A stretch of 64,000 nucleotides of DNA. It comes from Coriaria nepalensis (taxonomy: Eukaryota; Streptophyta; Magnoliopsida; Cucurbitales; Coriariaceae). Position 1 is the first letter of the stretch; each line of letters opens with the position of its first letter. A program made the translations under genes and the position numbers. Location of the stretch: contig CP114493.1 in assembly GCA_027186245.1 (NCBI GenBank), positions 1,247,501-1,311,500 of the forward strand. The letters are read 5' to 3'. The notes under the pieces were generated by a model. It ran no database searches and was not told the origin of the DNA. It saw only the letters and a list, made by a program, of their open reading frames with translations. This document shows, in pieces, positions 27,202 to 37,260 of this stretch.

Positions 27202-28842
27202 ATGGGGGCAGGAGAGCTATGTGGAAGAATGGGAAGTGGGTTTTGTACAAAAGTGTCGAAATCATGGAGCGAGATGGAAAAACGGTTAAACGGCGCAGTT
27301 TCACAGAGCATGGTGGGGAGGTACTTCAAGTTAGAAGCCAGGAAGAGTTGCTTCACAAAAGAGTTAAGAGCCGGCCTGGCTACTTTCCTCACAATGGCTT
27401 ACATCATAACTGTCAACGCCACCATACTGACCGATTCGGGCGGGCTGTGCTCGGTTTCCGACTGCTCTATCGGGCCGAACAACAGCACGGCAGGACCGGA
27501 TTGCACCATCCGGCCCAATGATGGGTACCAAAACTGCCTTGCTAAAACCAAGAGTGATCTCATTGTAGCTACTATTGTATCAGCTATGATTGGTTCATTT
27601 GCTATGGGAGTTTTAGCCAACTTGCCTTTGGGCCTGGCACCAGGTATGGGCCCAAATGCTTACTTAGCTTATAACTTAGTGGGCTTTCATGGATCCGGGT
27701 CCATTTCATATCAAACGGCATTAGCTGTGGTTTTACTTGAAGGCTGTGCATTTCTTGCTATCTCTGCTCTCGGCCTTCGTTCAAAGCTTGCTAAGTTCAT
27801 CCCCCACTCTGTTAGACTGGCTTCCGCTGCGGGTATTGGGCTTTTCATAGCTTTTGTGGGCTTGCAAATCCATCAAGGAATGGGCCTTATTGGCCCTGAT
27901 TCATCCACTCTAGTTACCCTCACTGCATGTTCTAATACAAACCCGGATACTGGGGAGTGCCTTGGAGGGAAAATGCAAAGCCCAAAATTCTGGCTTGGGT
28001 CCATGGGCTTTTTAATCATGGCTTATGGGCTTATGAAGGAGATTAAAGGAAGCATGATATATGGTATAGTTTTTGTCACATTAATTTCATGGTTTAGGAA
28101 CACATCCGTCACATTTTTCCCTCATACTGAAATTGGTGACACAAATTTCAACTACTTCAAAAAAGTGGTCGATTTTCACAAAATCAAATCCACTGCCGGT
28201 GCTATAAGCTTTAACAACTTCAATAGAAGTGAAGTGTGGGTAGCTTTTGCCACATTGTTTTACGTTGATGTTTTGGCCACGACCGGAACATTATACACCA
28301 TGGCCGAAATGGGAGGCTTTGTGGATGGTGAGACCGGAAGTTTCGAGGGGGAGTATTTGGCCTACATCGTCGACGCGGGGTCCACAGTTGTGGGGTCAGC
28401 ATTAGGCATGTCGACAACAGCAACATTTGTTGAGTCCTCAGCCGGGATTCGGGAAGGAGGTCGGACAGGATTAACGGCGGTCGTTATAAGCACATGTTTT
28501 TTTATATCTTTGTTTTTCACTCCACTATTGTCTAGTGTGCCGTCATGGGCCATAGGCCCATCACTTGTGATGGTTGGGGTGATGATGATGAGAGTGGTGA
28601 AGGATATAGATTGGGCCAACATGAAAGATTCAGCGCCGGCGTTTATTACCATGCTGTTGATGCCCTTGACTTATTCTATAGCTAATGGGATTATTGGTGG
28701 GCTTGGGCTATATATTTCTTTGGGCCTCTATGACTACATCGTGGGCTTGATAAAGTGGTTTATGAAGATGAGAAAGATTGTGGCGACAGAGCAAAATCAG
28801 GTCTCTGTTTTGGCTGCAGATTCAACGGTCGAGATTATTTGA
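27202..28842 (+). CDS. AZG2: Adenine/guanine (cytokinin) permease AZG2
   Basis: Plasma or endo-membrane purine permease of the AzgA/NCS2 family; Arabidopsis AZG proteins move adenine, guanine and cytokinin bases. Single exon, 546 residues, uninterrupted from ATG 27202. About a dozen hydrophobic segments are visible. Family motifs: [19 protein letters not shown] near residue 60, [18 protein letters not shown] near 145, [20 protein letters not shown] near 355 and [16 protein letters not shown] near 415. The Cys-containing extracellular loop after TM1 (LCSVSDC) is also typical. I call AZG2 rather than AZG1 because it is intronless, has a shorter loop than AZG1, and sits next to the kelch gene and ELP3, as in Arabidopsis (At5g50300). 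It lies divergent from the kelch gene across 5.6 kb. Confidence 0.92.
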   Translation: MGAGELCGRMGSGFCTKVSKSWSEMEKRLNGAVSQSMVGRYFKLEARKSCFTKELRAGLATFLTMAYIITVNATILTDSGGLCSVSDCSIGPNNSTAGPDCTIRPNDGYQNCLAKTKSDLIVATIVSAMIGSFAMGVLANLPLGLAPGMGPNAYLAYNLVGFHGSGSISYQTALAVVLLEGCAFLAISALGLRSKLAKFIPHSVRLASAAGIGLFIAFVGLQIHQGMGLIGPDSSTLVTLTACSNTNPDTGECLGGKMQSPKFWLGSMGFLIMAYGLMKEIKGSMIYGIVFVTLISWFRNTSVTFFPHTEIGDTNFNYFKKVVDFHKIKSTAGAISFNNFNRSEVWVAFATLFYVDVLATTGTLYTMAEMGGFVDGETGSFEGEYLAYIVDAGSTVVGSALGMSTTATFVESSAGIREGGRTGLTAVVISTCFFISLFFTPLLSSVPSWAIGPSLVMVGVMMMRVVKDIDWANMKDSAPAFITMLLMPLTYSIANGIIGGLGLYISLGLYDYIVGLIKWFMKMRKIVATEQNQVSVLAADSTVEII

Positions 28843-29526
28843 CAACCTATAAAGAGAAATGTTGTGTAATGATCGGTGCATTAGGACACTTTTTTTTTTT
28901 AAAGGTTGTAGGAAATGTTTAATCTACTTAACAATGGGTGTGAAAATGTGAGAACATATTACACATCATCGTAGTAGATCATACCTATTTCATTTTTTTT
29001 TCCGCTACTGCATTAAATTAGGCATTTTATTGTATCCATCTTTTTTTTTTATATAACGTGAATGGAGTTTGTTTGCAACGGTTAAATGGTATCTAGAATT
29101 ATAAGTATATTTTCCGAGAAAAAAAGAATGACATCTCACCATGTCGGTTAATTAATAAAAATAATTAATTTTATCATAAAAAAATATAACTTTTCATTAA
29201 AAAAAAATTTTATATTTACACTTCAAAAAATCGTTTTGAGGATAAAATTATTTTTATTATTTTTTGAATCACGTGCTTAATATGATTATACTGATTTATA
29301 TTATAGTTCACCGATATGCGTTACTATCTAGTATCTATCATTCATCGAAAAGGCACCACCTAATCTTACATTAAAATTAATGGTGATTTAAAACGTATTA
29401 AATCAAATCGAAAAGGCTTTTTAAGCCTTTAACGTTGATTGTGGACTTTTATGGGCTTCACTTACCTCATCAACACCTCCATGAGGCCCACAGAAAGTAA
29501 CTCGTAATGGGCTCTCGGCCCAGTAT
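28843..29526. other. AZG2 3' flank and intergenic DNA
   Basis: AZG2 3' UTR followed by AT-rich sequence with poly-T runs at 28890-28899 and 29041-29050. No coding signal seen. Confidence 0.5.
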
Positions 29527-29715
29527 ATCAGGTAATCAAGGTGAAGTTCAGATTAAGCGCGCCTCTTAATTTTTTTTTATCTTTATTAATTAAATAAACT
29601 AATTGAATTGATTTGACTTGAGATACAGGTCTTAGATGTTGAACCTCATAGCGCTTTGATTCGCAGTCGATTAATGCTTCCGGATATGGCTAGCAGCACT
29701 GATTGAGTCGGTGCT
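29527..29715. repeat. Duplicated cassette, copy A (upstream of the tandem Vta1-like gene)
   Basis: Shares GTAATCAAGGTGAA...CAGATTAA, then TTAATTAAATAAAC, and the block TTCCGGATATGGCTAGCAGC with copy B (35409-35480) and copy C (41395-41550). It forms the 5' flank of the gene starting at 29737, so it may carry its promoter and 5' UTR. Confidence 0.7.
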
Positions 29716-29736
29716 GGATCGAGCGATCGGAGCTCC

Positions 29737-32700
29737 ATGGATAGGGTTCGAGAAAAGTGGGAGAGGCTTTTCCGCCGGCCTGAAAAGAGAGAGCAGCACC
29801 ACGATTTGACCTCCGTCGAAAGTGACGTTTTGGACAGATATGAGGGCCAAAGCTGTGAGAGGAACTCCCACGGAGTCGAAAACTGGGGGAGGCTTGTCCG
29901 TGCAATTCTGAATAGAGAAGAGCTTAGAATCACGAACATCCACGCCATCCTGCAGGCTGCGGATGAGATCCAGCCGGAGGACCTTAGAGCTTCATTGATC
30001 TGTGAGTTTTTTTTTCTCACATTTCAAGTCCTTAAAACTGAATTTTTTTGGTTAATTAGATTGTGAGATCAACTGTTAGTTTAGGTATATTGAAGTTTTT
30101 AGCTTAAACTGGAGTTCAGGTGTATATCTAGTTCGGAAATGTGAGGGCCTAAGGCTAATTGTTTGAAACTCCATGGGAGGGAAGTCTAGTTTACTCTAAA
30201 TGTATTAACATTTTTAATTTAAATATCCTTGCTGAGAATTTTTCCTCTTCCTACCATTAGATTTTATCGAACAAAATTTAGCCAGTTGTTGATTCGATTA
30301 TAGAAATTGGATAAGTAAATTGAAATTATTTATATTTTAGCAATTAAATCAAATTAAAAGGACTAAGAATTCAGAATTGAAAACATTAATCTGATGAACT
30401 TTAACCGAAGATATGTCTGGATATTGTATGCATTTTTTTTTCCCTTGACCTATGATTGATTATACATGGAGGTACTTATCTTCTTTTGGGTTTTCAAACA
30501 TGATGATGTGTTAACACCCAGTTGTATTCTTCCCATCTAGTGTGTGAGGAGGCTTATAGCATGGCACTAGTCCTTGATCCCAGCAGTAAAGGTATAGGCA
30601 TTCTCCTTTTCAGGACTGGTCTTAAGGCTGTCATTAAGGTACTACAAAAGCTCTGGTTCTGTAGCGATAAATTTTAAACACAGCGAGACTCTTATAATTG
30701 CTTTGATAAATCAATGTTTTTTGCTCACTGCTCATCAGTTATAAATTCATGATAAGTTATGATGATTTGAAATATTTTTTGCAGCAAAAGATATATAAAA
30801 GGAATGGTGCTCGTATTAATCGTGATGATAATATTGAACACCTGTGCGAGTTCTATCAGCGGTATAAGAGGCAGCATAGAGTGGATGATTTACGTAAAGA
30901 TGAACAAAAAGGGCGGGAAGCTGGAAGTTCTTGCTTTAACTTGCGAGAGTATGACTGATTTCCTTTCTGTTAGTTTTTTACTCATTGTCTTCTCTACTTG
31001 ATGGTATCATGATTCATGGCTTTGAACTGGAATCACAGTTTCTCACAAGGAGAAACTCAGTATGATACCTGTGATCTAATGATCAATATTTGTGCAAATA
31101 GCGGATATGGGTATCCGCTATCCGCTATATCCTCCATTTAAACTAACGGGAAAATATCCGCCCACTTAATTTTTAAACTATATGGTATCCACCCGCTCCG
31201 CCCCGCCATAGAGTGGGCAGTTATCCGCCACTTAGGCGGGCGGATATGGCGGTTATCCACCCGCCCACCTTTTTTTTTTAAATATATTAAAATAGGATAT
31301 GGCGGATAATTTGGCGGGACGGATATCCACCCACCTAAAAAAATTGAAAAGGTATCCCCCATATCCGCTCCGCCGGCGGGCGGATACGGATATTTTTGCA
31401 CAACCCTAATCAATATGATGGTAAAAACGTCCAGCATTTTATCATTTGTGAAGAGTTCTTCCACTTTGTTTTAATATATTTCAACTTTGGAGGTTTATGA
31501 TAGGAATTTTGTTTTATCAAAAGATATTTAGGTTAATAGTTTGATTTCCAAATACTCTAGTTGTTGATAGCCTTGTTTACTGGGGTATCCTGGTAGCAGC
31601 TTCTTTCTATATAATTAATCATCTTAGGTTTCAGTTACTTGTTCATTGCTTTGGTTTCAGAATGGTCTTGGGTTTTAGTTTAATTGTCCATTGCTTTGTA
31701 TATTGTTGTATTCTGATTTTGTAAATGGTATTGGGTTTCCGTTAGTTATAAGTTTATGCTGAAGCTCTGGTTACTTTCTCTTCCGTTCTTTCATGACATA
31801 TTTGCCTTTCTCTTAGGTTTATAGTTGACAGAGGAAAAAAAGAGGGATTATATGTTGCTTTTTGCTTGATTTCAGGTTGGAGCTGAGATACTCAGAAGTG
31901 AGGAAAGTAATTGCTAATTTGAGGGCTTTAGTTATAGTTATAGAGGTACTTAGCAATGATAAAGATCCTCACGGAGTTGGAAGAATTATTCCGGAGGAGG
32001 TACTTATATGTTACTCCCTGTCAGAGCTGATCTCTTGAAGCTTTTCATTTTTGAATACTTCTTTATGTCTGATTAATGGAAGACATTTTATTATATCAAA
32101 AGACATGCTAATGAAGGCGGCACTAAGATGTCAAACATGAATTATGTTTTTTTTTTTTTTTTTATAAATTTTATTGAATCACTCCCAGTACCCTGTAATA
32201 CAAATCCCATCACTCTAATATAGTTTGTTACTTTTCTCCTAAAACCTTTTGATCTTTTTATAAGCACTCCCAAACACCCTCAAAGACAATCCCCGGCAAG
32301 TACTCCCAGTATCATCTACACATACCTCTTGATCACATGTTCTTACTAGTTTTTCTCCTCATAAAGCTTTTCATTTGAAAACCCATTGTCGATCTCTTCT
32401 TTAAAGATTGAGATGAGTCGATGTCGGTCGATGATGTGAAAACACTTTCTAATGTCAAATTATCATTTTTATTTTTGGTTTGCGATCGGTTCAACCTTTT
32501 AACTGCTGGTTAAAGTGGGAAGTTTCATATTTGAGGTAAGTGAAACTTATAAAAAACAATGATATTTGACAAATTGAGGTTTCCAGGCATGTTTAATTCA
32601 GCACTGGAGCACCATGGATAAGGCTTATGACAATTGGGAGAGGCTTGTCCGTGCGACATTGAAAAGCATGCAGCTTAGAAATGCAGGTCAAGGGGAGGGC

Positions 32701-34986
32701 AGGATCTTTAGTGAGGTCTCTGGAGCCATTTCACCCTTGCTTAGAAGAATTACTAAGATCGAGGAGATCTTGCAGGCAGTCGATGAGATTCGATCAGAGG
32801 ACCTTAAAGTTACAAGGATCTGTGAGTTCTTTTAAGTCATTAAAAGTTATTTTGCAGCTTCTCAAGAGATAGTAGATGAAGAGATGGTTGCTTGTTAGAA
32901 GTTGGAAGACTCAAAACTGTGATTTTGCTGATTTCATAAGATCAGCCATACATGAATGTGTTTGAGTTCTTGTTCTTCCATAAAAGAAGTTCTCGAGTTA
33001 TATATATGCCCCAATATTGAGAAATCTCAGCTAAATCAGTTATATGTACTATGAAATCTGCTACGGTTGATGAGCCTTAACTAAATAGTATAGATCTCAG
33101 AAGCATCAAAGTTTTTGGTCCCTACATCACACTGTGGGGGATTTTTACTTTGGCAGAGTTAAAAATGGAGCATTCACATAGCTATCTTCAATTCTACCGA
33201 TAATTCATTATTTTCTAAAATCGTTTGTAAGAAAGTCGAATGTATCTGAAACTAGATTTGACTAGTAGAAGACAATTGAATTAGTTAGGCTGCTTTAGAT
33301 TGGATTTATAATATTTATTGGGGCTTATTTTTTGGTTTTAGGTACAGTCATATTATTCTTTACTCAAGTCACTTGACATAAATTATATTCCTATACAGGT
33401 ATAAAATGGAATTGGCTGGAATTAACTATTTGTTCATTGTGGGGTGAATTAGTAGTTATCAATTTCTTTCTTTCGACTATATGATCTTTAAACGTTGTAT
33501 ATAACTTATCTTCTTGATCTATGAAGATTTATAGAGATGCTTTTCTGTTTTCTGTTTTTGGTTTTGGAATAATATTTGCATATGCACTGGGCATGCCTTT
33601 TGCCCTACATCAAGCCATCAGGACCTTGCCACATGGACAATTTCTAAAAAATGAAAAGCATATAGCCTATGTGGCTGTTAATAGCTGGGTGTAGGGCAAA
33701 TGGCGCACCCATATTTTTCTGGTTTTTTAACCTGATAATGTGTTGACACAGTTGTATTCTTCCCATTTTAGTGTCTGAGCAGGCTTATAATCTGACACAA
33801 GCCCTTGATCGCAATAATGGTTTCGGTGCTCTCATGTTCAAGACTGGTATAACGGCTGTCATTCAGGTATCACCACCTCTGGGTTGTTTATAATTGATTT
33901 GGTGATCAGATAGTCTGCATTTGGACTTTTAAGTGATTGTTTTATTTGTATTTTGTTTACTGTTCCCCAATTCAAACTTTTCATATTAAAATTCGTATGG
34001 GCAGCAACAATTGTCTAAAAGGGATGGCTGTCCTATTGATCGTAAGGGTGATCTTGAACATCTGTGGGAGTTTTATAAGCGGTATAATGAACAACATAGA
34101 GTGGCTGATTTACTTAGAGAAGAAGAGCAATGGGGACCAAATGGGCAGTTTCCTCTCTGGTTAGCTTTTATATTGATCTTCACCTATAGTATGTGTGTGT
34201 TGATCTGTAAACCATGATTTAGGGGCTGGAATCACAGTTTGTGAAAATATTGCTCTGTTGATAGATTTATTTTGTGTTTCTGTTTTAGCGTCTTGTGTTT
34301 TAATCCTAGTCTCACTTTTTTCGCTCTGTTGTTCTTCAAAATATTGTTTTGTTTGAGGTTGGAACTTAGACGTTCAGAAATGGTAAAAGTGATTTCTACC
34401 TCGAGGGTTTTAGTCGAGGTCCTGGAGGCACTCAGCAACGAAGCTGCAGATTGTAGTGGAGTTGGAAAATTTGGAAAACTTATTAACGATGAGGTAGTTG
34501 TCTCTAATTAGCAGCCTCTCCTGAGATTATTTGCAAGCAGCCCCTCTAATTTTTAAATGACATGAAGAATACGTTGAAAAGTTTTTAATTTGATATTATT
34601 AGGTTAATTGGTTGAGGAGAGGAGAGCGTGATGAGCCACTGGAACAAGGGATGGAGAAATTGTCAGTAAATGAAGATGACAGGTCATCAAAACCGAGCAT
34701 ATATGTAGTAGAAGAGACTAAGAATACTAATGAAGGCGCTGATAGAAAGCTTGGTATTTCTACTGATGAAAAGATTACGGCTGGGACAACACCAAATGGG
34801 TTATCAACTGGATCAATCTCTACTGGCACACTGATTGGAGTAGGTGGGTTTGGTCGGACAAATGTCCAGATGGAGAGCACACAGATCACGATTAATGTTA
34901 ACCTTAATTCATATCCAGTTGATGCGCTAGTAGAAGAGATTCTCTCTCTTTTAGGACGACAGACGGAGAATCTTGGTACTTCATAA
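29737..34986 (+). CDS. Tandem Vta1-like protein derived from callose synthase 10 N-terminus, with a novel tail
   Basis: Nine exons join in one open frame: 29737-30001, 30541-30638, 30785-30948, 31876-31999, 32587-32821, 33772-33866, 34005-34159, 34358-34493 and 34603-34986, total 551 residues. Exons 1-4 (residues 1-217) repeat the first four exons of CALS10 with the same exon phases. Exons 5-8 (218-424) repeat them again (NWERLVRATL, ALDRNNGFGALMFKTGITAV, DLEHLWEFYKRYNEQHRV). Exon 9 (425-551) is a Ser/Thr/Gly-rich tail I do not recognise, ending SLLGRQTENLGTS. Everything from CALS10 exon 5 on, including all membrane and catalytic parts, is missing. Exon 1 lacks the Gly/Ala-rich stretch of CALS10 and has an altered insert. 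Exon 5 begins nine codons before its internal ATG (32614), so two separate genes are a possible alternative. Soluble cytosolic protein expected. Expression and function unknown; decoy or regulator of callose synthase is only a guess. Confidence 0.6.
31082..31416. mobile_element. hAT-type MITE-like element in intron 3
   Basis: Element 31090-31408 is flanked by the perfect 8 bp repeat ATCAATAT (31082-31089 and 31409-31416), as expected for hAT insertion. The ends are inverted: TTGTGCAAATA at the left, and TATTTTTGCACAACCCTA at the right. The interior is rich in GCGGATA and its complement, giving a strong potential foldback. It contains no transposase. Confidence 0.75.
33589..33710. mobile_element. 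Foldback MITE-like element in intron 5
   Basis: GGGCATGCCTTTTGCCCTAC at the left is the approximate reverse complement of GTAGGGCAAATGGCGCACCC at the right. The pairing continues inward (CAAGCCAT / AGCTGG, GCCACATGG / CCTATGTGGC). About 122 bp, no coding capacity. Target-site duplication not clear. Confidence 0.6.
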
Positions 34987-35408
34987 GGTAATAGTAGAAG
35001 ATATTCTTCCTATTTCTTTTATTGGGTACTGTTGACTTGTTACAAAATTCAATCCAGAGCCTGAGGTCTCAGCTTTATTGACTATAATGGAAGCAAGAAA
35101 AAGAAAATGATCATCACTTTTAGACTCTTGTTTTTCATTATCTACTGTGCTTCCATTAGCTGCTAGCCTGCTATTGTGAATTGTGATGATTGGGTTCGAT
35201 GATGCAGATTCAACATCATCTACACTTCATTTCCCATTATTAGATTGCAACGCATCTATCTCGGTCTGACATGAACCTGACCCATCCTGATCTGAACCCG
35301 AATCATTCCCCAAAATCCAAACTGTTATCATCGTTGCAGCCGTTGTAATTATTATTATTATAAACAAATGGAGTGGTCTTACGATTCCGGCTCCGGTGAT
35401 CACCACCA
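34987..35408. other. 3' flank of the tandem Vta1-like gene
   Basis: Presumed 3' UTR then noncoding DNA, with a short (TTA)n at 35349-35361. I see no gene. Confidence 0.45.
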
Positions 35409-35480
35409 CCTCTCCTCATTCGAACCTCTTCATTGCTTCCGGGATATGGCTAGCAGCAATGATTGATTTTGTGAAGTAAA
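35409..35480. repeat. Duplicated cassette, copy B
   Basis: CTCCTCATTCGAACCTCTTC followed by GCTTCCGGGATATGGCTAGC closely matches copy C at 41459-41530 and the 3' half of copy A at 29641-29710. Confidence 0.8.
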
Positions 35481-35930
35481 CTGCATATTTCTTTAATTAG
35501 AACAATGACTGTACAAAAAATAATGTTACCTAATGCCTAATGGTTAACCCATCCATAATAAACCACAGTTCTACACTGTCCAAAAACCAAAATAGAAAAG
35601 TTAAAAATCATCAAGACAGTTCCAAGTGACTAGCTAGCTAACTGTCAGTTATCAACAATGGTAGCAAACTACACTACTAAGTACTAAGCCTTTTCAATCT
35701 GTTAAGAGAATTGTGAAGGCTTTGGATCTTCTCTACAAAAGGCTTAGTGAAAGAAGCTTCTGACTCTGTGCTTTGTGTGTTTTTGTTCTGGAGAAAGAGT
35801 CGAAGTAGAGTCGTTGCGATGAAATGTCAACTTTGCCCTTGCTCCCACTCGATTTTAGCTTTAGCGCCAAGCAAAAGGATACGAAAACAATAGGGCCCAC
35901 CAAGCCTGTACATTGGCCCAAATTTCAAGC
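35460..35930 (-). pseudogene. Deletion derivative of the GTE-like gene
   Basis: Positions 35460-35590 match the 3' flank of the GTE-like gene (41531-41645; ACAATGA...GTACAAAAAAT...CCTAATG...CCCATCCATAATAA). Positions about 35780-35930 match its 5' flank (42470-42625; TCAACTTTGCCC...GGATACGAAAACAATAGG...CATTGGCCCAAAT). The coding part between them is missing and replaced by about 190 bp of unrelated sequence, so this copy cannot make the protein. Confidence 0.65.
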
Positions 35931-36041
35931 CGATAGATTTTACTCCTGGTTGCCGATTATTCTATATTAGTGATCGTCTTGGGTTTCTATTTACTTATTC
36001 GTTGCTCTGTTTAGTCACGTTAAATAATCTGTCCATTGCCT

Positions 36042-36043
<2 letters not shown>

Positions 36044-36110
<67 letters not shown>
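36044..36110. repeat. (TA)n microsatellite and adjacent T-run
   Basis: A nearly pure AT-dinucleotide run followed by a T-rich tract to about 36140. Confidence 0.9.
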
Positions 36111-36129
<19 letters not shown>

Positions 36130-36699
36130 CTTTTTTTCAATTTATTTATCGTTATCATTTTTAACCTAATTTTCAGATCCTGCTCAATATTTTAAATTCT
36201 TTTAAGATTTTCAGAGATAATAAAATATGCAAGAAGTTATTGTATTCACCTTAAATAGATCTTTAACTTACGAGTTTTACGTGGTTCATCTCACACCGAT
36301 CTTGAAAGATATAGAAACTACATCTATGGAACTTTAGAAAAACCACTTGAAAACTAATAGCACTACAATATTAGGTTCGTTATAATACATATTACACACA
36401 TATACAGATCTCATATAAAATCCAAACCACAAACTTTTAGAGAAAATTATTCGCAAACATTTTCTAATACAGGCATCAAGATCAAATAAAGAATCACATA
36501 TAATCTTCACACCAAAATAAAATCACAAGAACCCTAGAATGATAGAGAGAAATTTTCACTTTGCACGATTCTGAAGCACGACACAAAAAAAGAAGTCCCT
36601 AATGGGTTAAGTGATATAAATACAATCGGATAACTATGACCCAACAAAGAATGAAGGGAACCAACTTAGCTCAATGAGACTAGGCCATTCAGTCGGGCT

Positions 36700-37260
36700 A
36701 AGTTTTCAAATTAGGCCTCACCTAAATTACCTAATAAACTCCATCTTGAGGCAAATTTTATCCTGATCATATTTTTTCCCATAGTGCTAAAGGTCTCCTC
36801 AAATGATAAATTCCTCATTGCTCGGTTTTGAGTAATAGATCCATACAATGATTGAATTTGTTCATAGTAATATTTTTAGTGCCTATACTCGTTGGATTCT
36901 CTTTAGTAGAAACCTTATAAATTTTTATAGAACTAGTGGATTTTTATATATTCTCGAATAAAGTGGTGCTTCACATTTACATGTTTAGTACTTTCGTAGT
37001 GAATTGGATTTTTGCTCAAGTGTATTGCACTTTAACTATTTGAATAGATAGTGCAACATTCTTTAAGCATACCAATTTCTCTCAAAATTCCTTGTAACCA
37101 TATCGTCTCTTTAAAGGCATCTGTCAAAATAACATATTCTATTTCTGTTGAAGAGACAACTATTTTATCGGGCCACGCAACTCTAACTACACCTATTTTG
37201 TTTAGTTTCATCCTAATGTAATGTAGTATTGTGTACCCATAATTTAATAGGAGTAGGTTG
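36700..37260 (-). mobile_element. Decayed Ty1/copia fragment (RNase H end of pol)
   Basis: Reading leftward from about 37195 the minus strand gives a block resembling the copia RNase H motif (VVSSTEIEYVILTDAFKETI, then WLQGIL) and, about 40 codons on, SAIHLSKNPIHYESTKHVNV followed by HHFIRE, both interrupted by stops. No protease, integrase or LTR pair could be tied to it. It is an old, non-functional remnant on the minus strand. Confidence 0.7.

Noticed and set aside
29646..30020. Three overlapping minus-strand ORFs
   Set aside because: Antisense to the first exon of the tandem Vta1-like gene; they encode no known domain.
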